In this document: in pieces, positions 55,733 through 64,000 of the stretch | Numbering within the stretch: the stretch's first letter is position 1 | How the letters are laid out: every line of letters begins with the position of its first letter | From: Onchidella celtica | Lineage: Eukaryota; Mollusca; Gastropoda; Systellommatophora; Onchidiidae | DNA: 64,000 nucleotides | Reading direction: 5' to 3' | Assembly: GCA_963931925.1 (NCBI GenBank) | Contig: OZ007575.1 | Location: forward strand, 42,726,112-42,790,111 | Position numbers and translations under genes: made by a program | The notes under the pieces: model-generated | Seen by the model: the letters and a program-made list of their open reading frames with translations, nothing else | Databases searched by the model: none | What the model was told of the DNA's origin: nothing

Positions 55733-56045
55733 TGTGATTTTTAAAGTTGAGTTTCAATCAGCTATGTGTAAATTTTGAGGCACAGCACGAAGTTTCCTGT
55801 CATACTTTTTAATTCTAGTAGACGAAAATGTGTCTTTTCCTTCCAGCTTAAAATGTTGGAACACTTCCTTCTGTTCAACTCAGCTGTAGCTCAGCTCAAA
55901 ATCAGTGAACATATCAAATTAATTATGGCGAACTTCAAGATCTTTAAAAATATGCCGACGTTCAGTACACCTTTACATCTTTCTATGTGTAAGATGATAT
56001 TTTGTAGAATTTAAGGTGCAGCGGTTAAAAAGCCTTGGATGGTAA
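55733..56045 (-). repeat. Dispersed repeat family F, copy 3 (inverted)
   Basis: Reverse complement of the 27750 and 44482 copies: TTTCCTGTCATACTTTTTAA, CTTCTGTTCAACTCAGCTG and GTAGAATTTAAGG mark the same landmarks. Confidence 0.75.
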
Positions 56046-56114
56046 CACTGAAGGTTGTACTACAATATGATAAATCCACAACAGCTACAGATCAGAGAGC
56101 AATCATTTCTCCTC

Positions 56115-57055
56115 TCCAACAATAATAATAATAATAATAATATATTGCATTTATATAGCGCCCAACCCCGTCGATGACAAGCTCTGGGCGCTTTAACAAA
56201 CTCTTACACACACACACACACACGCATACACAAAAGAAATTCAAAAATATTTACTATTGTTGCTGCCGAAAAACACCTAGCCTAGTTTGTCTGAAAGAAA
56301 TGGGTCTTCAGATGGCGTTTGAAAGAACCAATGTCATTAATTTGTCTTTGGAAGAGTGTTCCAGATGGTAGGGCCAAGAAATGAAAAGGACTTTTCTCCT
56401 ACAGTGGACAGATTCATTTTAGGTACTTTTAATTTTGTAGTGTCAGATGATGATCTTAGTTGACGAGATGGAACATAGTAATCAGTTAAATCAACTAGGT
56501 ACGATGGAGCAGTATTATTGACACATTTGTGACAAATGGATGACAATTTGTACATTATTCTTTTCTCGACTGGCAGCCAGTGCAAACTCTGCAGAAGTGG
56601 CAGTGCTGAATCTCTTTTCTTTTTCTTCAAAACAAGTCTCGCTGCATTGTTTTGAGCAATTTGGAGTTTTCTAATATTTTTTTGTGAAATTCCAGCCAAA
56701 AGGGAGTTGCAATAGTCAAGCTTTGAAAGTACAAAAGAATTTACTAAAACAGCCGCAGTTTCAGTTGAAATAAGATGTCTGATTTTACCAATTTTCCAGA
56801 TTTCCATGTATAGAATACGAACGAGGTGACTAACCTGAGATGACATAGAAAGATTTGAATCAATGTAAACCCCTAGGTTTTTTACTTTTTTTGAAATTTC
56901 TATTGAATTAGTGCCAATTATCATCTCAGTTCTGTCCACTTCTTGCAGAACCCGCTCACGGCCTAATAAAATAACCTCAGTTTTATCCTCATTTAGTGCC
57001 AGTTTGTTTTGGTTCATCCAGCTTTTAATTTCAATAGTAGTGAAACTAACAAGAG
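56115..57055 (-). mobile_element. 5'-truncated LINE, CR1/L2/Jockey-like RT C-terminus
   Basis: An open frame of 226 residues from the first Met (57017 to 56337) that reads back to about 57055. It contains the end of a non-LTR RT: LALNEDKTEVILLG, VKNLGVYIDSNLSM, LSKLDYCNSLLAG, AQNNAARLVLKKKK, LHWLPVEKRI and LGPTIWNTLP. These are the usual thumb and C-terminal motifs of CR1/L2/RTE-X-like elements. The catalytic palm is absent through 5' truncation. The 3' UTR ends in an AGCGCCCA..TGGGCGCT stem-loop and (ATT)n tail near 56122-56190. The open frame suggests recent insertion. It lies antisense in the IFI27-like intron. Confidence 0.88.
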
Positions 57056-57640
57056 CAAAAGTGCATGTAAACTTTTTGCAAATTGTTACTGTATGGTCCG
57101 CCCATTTTCAGTCAGCAATTTCAAAATTACCTTCGCCCATAATTCCAAAGTCAGACATGTAGATGTTTGAACTAATTGAAAAAAAAGCAAGTTTTGAGTG
57201 TTTGTGCTTAAACATTGGTTTCTCCATTGTGGAAAGGAGTTCTTACCCTTATTTTTCATCACAGTTTTCAAAATATTGTTTTTGCCAAAAAAAAAAAGCA
57301 AACATTGTCCCTGCCATGAACTTATTATACTCCCAGAAATTCAAAAATAAAAGAAATTGGCTGGCAAGTACAGTCTTTCAAAATCCAAACAGTACTAAAC
57401 AGTACTCCCCCACCAGTTCATGAGTTGGGGGTCCTAAATAATAGGATTATTTGAAGTCAGTTTTAAATCAAATTCATGAAAATTACATACAACAAGCACT
57501 TACTTACACATGACTGAGTTTAGATGGTCATACAAAATAATATAAAAATCCCATGTAAAAGTCCAGACTTTCTCAATATCTCTTTACTTCAGCCAGCTAT
57601 TTCAGAATAGTTCTCAGTGGTTCAATGCTGTCATCTACAG

Positions 57641-58589
57641 GGTCGGCATGGGGGCGGTTTCTGCTCTACAGTCAGCCGGAGCCGCTGGAATTGGACTTGG
57701 GACACAGGTCGCCCTGGGGACAGCGGGAGCTGGAGCAGGCGTTGGCTTAAAGAAAGCAGGAGACAGTGGCATACAGAAATTCAAAAGCTGGTTTGGAAAA
57801 AGCAAAGACAACGAAGGTGGCCAGGACAGTGGGGATTCTGTTCCAGACAACAGCCACCAGGGCGATGATGGTCCAGATAATGAAGGAGATGCCAGTGAGA
57901 GCTGTGCTGGAGATACTGTTGGAATAAATGATGAAAGTGTTGGAGACCATGCTGGTATAGATGATGGTAGTGTTGAAGGCACTGCTGGTATGGATGATGG
58001 CAGAGTTGGAGATACTGTTGATATGTCTGAAATAGGAATCAGTGATGCCAGTGGTGGTTCTGAAAGCTGTGATGAAACTGTTGTCAAGAGTTTTGCATCT
58101 CCAAATGTAGTCATTGCAGCTAATGCAAGTGCTGCTCCAAGTACTATTCATGATAAACGTCATAATACTTTAACAAGTCGGGGGCATGAAAACGAGTTGA
58201 AAAGTAAATGTGATGGAATCAGACATGCATCCAGTTATTCCCATGCGTGTGCACCAGGCACAATCAGCAATAGTCACTATTTTGATCATCAACAAAATCC
58301 TGGTACATGTACTAATGTCAGTAGTTTCACAAGTCAGGAACATGAAACTCAAATGAAAAGAATTTATAATGAAGCCAGACAGGCATCCATTCATTCCCCT
58401 GAATCTGCACAGTGCACAAACAGGGATAGTTATGATCTTGATAATGAACCTGAGGCATGTGACATTGCAACTAACAATAATAACCCTGACGTCGCTGACG
58501 TCATGGGACTGAATTTTCGTATCAATGATAATGATGATGATAATGAAGAGGATGGTTTATTCTCCACACGGATTGTTTTCAAAAAGTAA
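57641..58589 (+). CDS. IFI6/IFI27 (ISG12)-like protein, exon 2 with acidic repeat tail
   Basis: The acceptor TCATCTACAG|GG and phase 2 join give Gly, then VGMGAVSALQSAGAAGIGLG, which completes the Ifi-6-16 domain (compare SGSLVATLQSLGATGL in vertebrate members). After a basic, Trp-containing segment (KFKSWFGKSK) the protein runs on for about 270 residues beyond the family's usual end. This part has an acidic Gly/Asp/Ser region with three 11-residue repeats of the form G(I/M)(N/D)D(E/G)(S/R)V (nt 57925-58020), then two diverged ~50-residue repeats (from LTSRGHENELKSKCDGIRHA and FTSQEHETQMKRIYNEARQA), and an Asn/Asp-rich end. The tail is presumably soluble; function unknown. An AATAAA lies near 59006. 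Confidence 0.88.
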
Positions 58590-59239
58590 AAGTAAAACAG
58601 ACGATGCCCGTGCATGAAGATGAGCCTAATTTCACTGGTCTACAAAGGTATATTACTGTTATTGTTAATTTACTCTAAACTTAAGGCTAAGCAAACAGAC
58701 TCAAATGACGTGATGTGCCTCATAATTATTGTATTGCTTTTCAGATTAATCTTTGTTGAATTAAGATGTAATGTCTCCTGCACCATAATATATGTATTTA
58801 TTATATATTGTCTCTTTACAAGTTTCACTTATTCGTTTTCAAAATACCTGGGTATCTGATAGAACTCATCTCGATAAAATTGTATACAAACCTGATGTTT
58901 ATCAGTGGAAGTATTTAAACCCTTAAACTGCCGTGAAAATAGCGAACATGATTGTAACAAAATCTTTAATTTGAAATTCTACTTTTCATCCTATAATGCC
59001 ATACAAAATAAACACTGCAATTTGGTGAAAAAAAAAAACAGTACCACTGTCTGAGGTGTGCTGCAGTTGTTACTGCAAATTATGCCATGTAACTTTTTTC
59101 ATCACTTTAGTTGCCAAATGTAAAATTAAAGTCTAGTCTAAAGCAATCTTACCATTAATATTCACTTGCTCAGTAAAGCCAAAGAATAGTAGGTTGTGAT
59201 TTGAGCTTTGTAATAACTACTATTATAATAATAAATAAT
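58590..59239 (+). other. 3' UTR and intergenic DNA
   Basis: Probable 3' untranslated region of the IFI27-like gene. A candidate polyadenylation signal (AAAATAAAC) is near 59005. No other gene seen. Confidence 0.5.
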
Positions 59240-59391
59240 TTACGTGTACTGTATAAACGTATGAGCAAGCGGGACACATCCACAGTAAGCAGGCAGATTA
59301 AGGCGGACAACGGGGTCATTCTGGATACAGCTGAAAATAAAGGACCAGCCTTTTTAGAGCGGATCAGGGAAATTATGACGAAAAAGTCAGA

Positions 59392-59922
59392 ATGAAAACG
59401 GAATTACAAGAACTCACTAATAGCACAGCATCCGTAATTACCTTTACAGTTGAAAGCATTAAGTCTATGTTGTCAGCCTCAAAAAACACTGCAACAGGAC
59501 CCGATCAAATAGACTATAATCAGCTAAGGAGCTTATCTGACGATGAACTGCAGGAACTAGCCGACTTGTATAATGAGAGTCTGATGCTGGGAGACGTTCC
59601 CGAAGACTGGTTGCACAGCTACTTGGCAGTGATACCTAAGCCAGGCAGAGATCACACCAAACTAAATGGTTACCGAGTGATAACAATGCAAAACACAGTT
59701 GGCAAATCAATGGAGAAAATGGTTGCACAGATCCTGGCAGCTGACCTTGAGTATGGGGAGGCACTACCAGCGACCCTTGGAAGCTATAGAAAAGGAAAGC
59801 ACACATGGGCAAATGCAGCAATCTTTGCTTATGACACATATGAGGCATTTCAGCAAAAGGTAGAGACACTGGCTGTGGCAATAGACCTGGAAGATGCATA
59901 TAACAGAGTATCATATGGGTGA
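59392..59922 (+). pseudogene. LINE reverse transcriptase, N-terminal fragment
   Basis: 176 residues covering RT fingers and motif A (AIDLEDAYNRV). Ends at a TGA directly after SYG, with homologous sequence continuing in the next fragment. Confidence 0.85.
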
Positions 59923-59988
59923 CTCCTGAGCCTGCTGGTTGAATGTGAGTTAGATCCATACCTGGTCAATTGGGTCGCGAGCGCCCTG

Positions 59989-60507
59989 ATGAAACGCACA
60001 GTAGCATTACGTTTGGAGCAGTGGGTGTCAGAGCCAGTCATTATCACGCCAGGACTTCCACAGGGATCATCGCTATCTACAGTTCTCTACAATATCTACA
60101 CTAGTCGGCTTGCCAACATAACCATTCCCAGGGGTAGAGTTCTTACATTTGCGGATGATGCACTGTTATATACATCAGGCACAGAACGAAACGCCATGGT
60201 TGACGTTATGGGAGAAGCGTTGAATGAGGTTGACTCATGGTACCTTGGAATAAAGTTTGACATAACCCTCTGTTTTAAAGAGCACGTGAACCACATAGTG
60301 AAGCGCTGTGCAAGTGGACTGGCTGCAGTAAAGACAATGGCTGCCCTTGGATTAGAACAGTGCCAATTGCTTATTCTTTTCAAGGCCACAGTGCTATCAG
60401 TCATCGACTATGGTCTAGGCATCATCACAATTTCCAAGACACAGTTGATGAAATTGGAAAAAGATTCAAAACACTGGAATGAGAATCATCCTTGGATGCA
60501 CCCGTGA
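59989..60507 (+). pseudogene. LINE reverse transcriptase, palm and thumb fragment
   Basis: 172 residues with motif B and the catalytic FADD box. The segment that normally separates the box from the YLGI motif is shorter than usual, indicating a deletion near 60240. Confidence 0.85.
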
Positions 60508-61009
60508 CACCCCGATAGCAGCAATGAGATACATCCTCGGGCTCCCCAGTATTGAACAAAGGCACACACTAGCCCAGGTTAAGGCAATGTTTAGAGTGGC
60601 GAAAGACCAAAAACATCTGCTGCATGACCAGCTGAATGTCAGGAAAGGTAGCAGAATAAAGCGAGGCAGATCATGGTTAGCTAAAGCTGAGGCCACTGTA
60701 CAAAAAGTGTGTGAACTTGACAATGTGCGAAGGGGTGAGGAGTATGTGAAAGTGGACGATAAGATGGCCGGCAAATACACTAGAGTGGTCATCACCATGG
60801 GCCGAGAATGCCGTGAGAGGGCTGCATGTGCCGTTAATGCGGACGTGCTGGAACTGGTGCAAGAGAACAGCAGGACAGGAGATGCGGTGATGTATACAGA
60901 TGGATCAGTCACTAGAGGAGAAAGATTTGGATGGGGTTACAGGTCAGCGTTGATGGCAGGACAGTGGCAGAAGATGGAGCTGCACATCAAGTCACAACGT
61001 CTAGTATGA
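60479..61009 (+). pseudogene. LINE connection and start of RNase H
   Basis: Continues the connection domain and includes the first RNase H Asp in VMYTDGS. Overlaps the previous fragment by a frame change. Confidence 0.8.
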
Positions 61010-61037
61010 AAATGGAGGAGGTAGCCGCTGAAAACGC

Positions 61038-61469
61038 ATGCTCAGGAAAATAGAGACAGGATACCTCAAACCTGAATGGGTGCAGTATCTGCACGATAGT
61101 AAACTGAAGAGGCTGACTTGGATTTTCTCCCCTGGGCACGCTGGAGTATCTGGAAATGAGAGAGCGGATAAGCTTGCTGGTGAGGCCCCAATGCAAGGCT
61201 CTCTTAGTCTTGGGGAAAATGAAATTCTCGCAGCTTTGAGAGAAACAGCACCACAAGAAGACGGGGACACCATCGAACGTATAAAACTGTTTGGGCATCG
61301 GAGAGGCTGTGGAGTCAAGAGCCGGTTGTGTGGTACTGCAAGACGACTGTTCAATCAACATCTTACTGGAGTTGTTAGTGAGAAGACCTTGTCCGACATG
61401 ATGGCGCGGAGTGCTGAGCACGTATGGGTGTGTCCCGAGTGCGAGGAGGCTGGTTCTACACCAAAGTAA
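61038..61469 (+). pseudogene. LINE RNase H C-terminal part
   Basis: Has the RNase H signature (SPGHAGVSGNERADKLAG) and ends CPECEEAGSTPK, a Cys-containing tail, immediately before the (TAAAG)n tract. Confidence 0.82.
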
Positions 61470-61490
61470 AGTAAAGTAAAGTAAAGTATA

Positions 61491-63030
61491 CATAATAAAC
61501 ACAATCAGGTCCAACATTTTTATGAATTAGGGCTTTTTATCAAGTCTGAAATGCAACAAAGGACCCGAGACTTCTCACATAAGAACAGTAAGCAAAAGTG
61601 TTACTTCTCACATTTTTCGTTCAAATGAGAAATGCATCTTTTCTGGGAAATGTGACAGCCACCAATGATGCTACAATTCAGCTCTTTATTCATGCCTGTT
61701 GATGATTTCTCTATTCATATAGTTGTTTTGTTTTGTTTTTTCAGTAATTTATCTTCAATCAAAGGAATATAATGTAATGAACATCTAAATTTATGTACCA
61801 CATAATTCCCAGTATAAACAGTTGCATTCCCTACAATTAAATTTGCCTTATCATCCATGTATCTTCCTTTTATGCCTTATTACTGATGGTTTTGAAATTG
61901 GTGTGCAAGGAAAACAAGAGGTATTTGAGAGTTCTAAAAGGACAGCATGTGTATGACAATAACTAGGGGTGAAAAATTACATAATTCACAGTTCAACATT
62001 TGCCCTTGCCATCAAAGAAAACAGAACGAAACCTTAAGTTGAGTCCACGATGCCGGAACATCTGGCAAGCTACAAGATGCTACAAAACACTCCACAATTC
62101 TTATTGTCAAAATGCAGTTTGATGAAGTTGCCAAGGTACTTGATCAACTGAGAAACTGTTTAGCCCGGAGAACATGTGCCCCAAAGTAGATGTTAAAATA
62201 TGATAGTGGACATGTATTCATAAATGACTTGTATTTTGACCTATTTGGATCAATGCTTTTGAGTTTACTAATGATGTCCAAATGCACTCAAACTGGCATT
62301 TCAAATGTATAAAATACATGCTTCAGCAACTATAATCAAAGGAGCACAGTGCAAGAATTTGATTTCATACTATACACTGTGACAAATAACATGCATGTAG
62401 GTACATCCAACAGTCAAGGAAATCTCTACAACTGCTACTTTAATGTTGTTGGTCATAAATCTAATACCATACCAAAATATCATGATTTCCCAACATTTAT
62501 GAATAATCTTTCCTCTTCAAATTCTGACATCACACAATGTGACATAATATGCAATATATAATATACTTAATTTGTACACGTAATTAATACTTCACACTGA
62601 CATTAAACTAGGGAAATTATTACTTCTCTGATACATGAAAACTACTGTAGGTTCCCCCCCCCCCCCCATTTAACAGGCAGAATCAACAAACATCAAGTAC
62701 TGAAATATAATCCAATCCATTTCAGGGAAGTAGGATGATTCTGTGATCAAAGCTTTGTGAAGTGTTCTGTCCCATGAAACAGCAGCCTCTATAAAACCCT
62801 GCACAAGCAATAATGTAGGCCTAGGATACCACCAGCCATACTGTAAAGTCATAGGATAACATTAACAAGCAAAATAGAGACGAAGCGAAACAGGTTACTT
62901 ATCTGCAAGTACTGTTTCGCTTACCTGCTTCGCTTCGATTCTTTACATTTCCTGTTGAAATCTTTTATTTTTCGATTTTTTTTCACTTGAAAAAGGCGAA
63001 AGCCGAAAATTTAATTTTCTGTCTTCTATT
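61491..63030. other. Unassigned region
   Basis: No gene recognised. It contains a poly-C run (62647-62665) and a small stem near 62880-62935 (GAAGCGAAACAG..CTGTTTCGCTT). Confidence 0.5.
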
Positions 63031-63120
63031 TAGTTTGCTTTGCATCGTTTGGGTTTTTTTTTCTCACGCAGGGCTTCTCTACATACAACTTTTCCTTTCT
63101 GCCCAATTTTGACTTTGGTT
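63031..63120 (+). repeat. Dispersed repeat family A, copy 4
   Basis: Shares TTTGCATCGTTTGGG, CTCTACATACAACTTTT and TTTGACTTTGG with the other copies. Confidence 0.6.
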
Positions 63121-63180
63121 ATAGCCCTGCTGTGACCCCACAGTTTTTCTGTGGTTTTTATGATATTTTGAGCATTAGGG

Positions 63181-63535
63181 GCTCTGGGTGGCTCAAGAGC
63201 AGTTTACTGAGCTTAAATAATATGCTGTGTATTGCAGTTCAGACAGGATCAATCTGTAATAAAATCAGTGGATCATGTTAACAGAGTTTTGCTCGGTGAA
63301 AACCATTTTCATCTTAAGCAGGAATCATAAAGGCCAATTGGTCAATTTCCATAAACTGGCTGCAAGTGCATCAGCTGGGGGGGGGGGGGGATGTAGCTGA
63401 ATAAATATTACCTTACTGAATGAACACTAACCCCTCCCCAGCTGCATATTTCTTCCCCAACCATATGCTGACCAGTGCAACCTCACTAGCGTATTTAGAA
63501 CATACTGCGTGAGGTCAAAAGCGCACTTGCTCTAA
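63181..63535 (+). repeat. Dispersed repeat family H, copy 2
   Basis: Co-linear with 47641-48058 but without its internal tandem duplication. Also contains a poly-G run at the same place. Confidence 0.85.
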
Positions 63536-64000
63536 ACATTTTAAGACAAAGTAGTCTATGTCAGCAGCATGGTGGAGGGTTGCAAAAATAACTTTTCAAA
63601 ATAAAACCAAAATAAACAAAAACCAAAACTAAACAAAACCAAAGAAAAACAAACAACAAATTTAAATGTAATTCAGTATGAAACAGAGAAAATGTGAGCG
63701 AACCTCACTGACCTCAACGAAAGTCGCATTTTTTCTGTTTTGAGTTATGAATATCAACATAAAATATGAAATCTTATTTTTAATCTGGTGTAAAAATTAT
63801 TGCAATGCTCCTTTTCATCGCAAAGTTATGGCTTTGTAGAGACACTTATCCCCCGGACAAAAACGGAAGCAAACTTCCGAGAAAATCGCCATTAAAGATG
63901 TAGGAGCGGTTTTTGCTCTCAGCGAGATGGATGGCCTTACCATCTCCCTAGCATCGGGTACTTGTAATTAACCTACGGCTTTGAAATTTTGCATATATGG
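63536..64000. other. Unassigned right edge
   Basis: No gene recognised. An A/C-rich stretch (AAAACCAAA-type) lies at 63595-63665. Confidence 0.5.

Larger units (their letters stand above)
54750..57640 (+). other. Intron of IFI27-like gene
   Basis: 2.9 kb, GT-AG, phase 2. It carries a poly-C run (55260-55276), an inverted family F repeat and a truncated LINE in antisense orientation. Confidence 0.75.
59240..61490 (+). mobile_element. Decayed I-group LINE with RT and RNase H
   Basis: Fragments in several frames form one non-LTR polyprotein: RT motifs GPDQIDYNQL, VIPKPG, AIDLEDAYNRV (motif A), GLPQGSSLSTVLYN (motif B) and LTFADDALLY (catalytic FADD), then a thumb-like YLGIKF..FKEHV. An RNase H follows with VMYTDGS and FSPGHAGVSGNERADKLAG, and the 3' end is (TAAAG)n at about 61464-61487. 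RT plus RNase H with a short 3' tandem tail fits the I/Ingi/Nimb group. It is broken by a frame change near 59392, a TGA at 59920, an apparent internal deletion near 60240 and frame changes near 60480 and 61010. No endonuclease was found, so it is probably 5' truncated. Confidence 0.88.

Noticed and set aside
56911-57162. + strand frame over the LINE
   Set aside because: Antisense to the RT-derived frame at 56337-57055 and without motifs.

Overview
This window is eukaryotic, repeat-rich, AT-leaning DNA from an animal, most probably a marine mollusc and perhaps a gastropod. That is an inference from its tRNA-derived SINEs, LINE 3' tails with (ATT)n repeats, many short inverted-repeat elements, and the two host gene families present. 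Coding sequence is sparse and intron-split. No rRNA, no true tRNA gene and no CRISPR array was found.

Two host genes can be supported, both on the + strand. The first (about 3831-38049, possibly starting further left) encodes a single-pass membrane protein with an IgGFc-binding-type extracellular region. Three exons (3831-4037, 31570-32208, 37088-38049) join in phase 1 and end in a transmembrane helix and short basic tail. Its 27.5-kb intron (4038-31569) carries most of the mobile DNA. The second gene (54251-58589) is a two-exon member of the IFI6/IFI27 (ISG12) family. It has a proline-rich, frame-disrupted N-terminal region and a long repeated acidic C-terminal tail.

The main mobile structure is at 5218-21551: two LTR retrotransposons of one family, both on the - strand, one inserted inside the other with a perfect ATAGT target duplication. 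By sequence they are Ty3/gypsy elements, but the pol order is protease, integrase, RT, RNase H, which is the Ty1/copia order. This matches the Gmr1-like clade, and the Gag is of the type related to the SCAN domain. The outer copy was one open frame but has lost 176 codons of the integrase core in frame. The inner copy has a complete integrase but a TAG stop between Gag and the zinc knuckles. The LTR pairs are over 99% identical by eye, so both insertions look young.

The remainder is a patchwork of repeats: a 349-bp tandem triplication ending in a MITE (23376-24608), nested MITEs (25457-26070), GA/CT tracts, a ~31-bp minisatellite (29039-29430), a 24-bp minisatellite (36693-36868), two SINE copies, several two- to four-copy dispersed families, a 2.8-kb foldback element with ~1.2-kb arms (49921-52740), a truncated CR1/L2-like LINE (56115-57055, -) inside the IFI27-like intron, and a decayed I-group LINE with RNase H (59240-61490, +). 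From 38050 to about 49500 and from 61500 to the end only repeats and unassigned DNA were seen.
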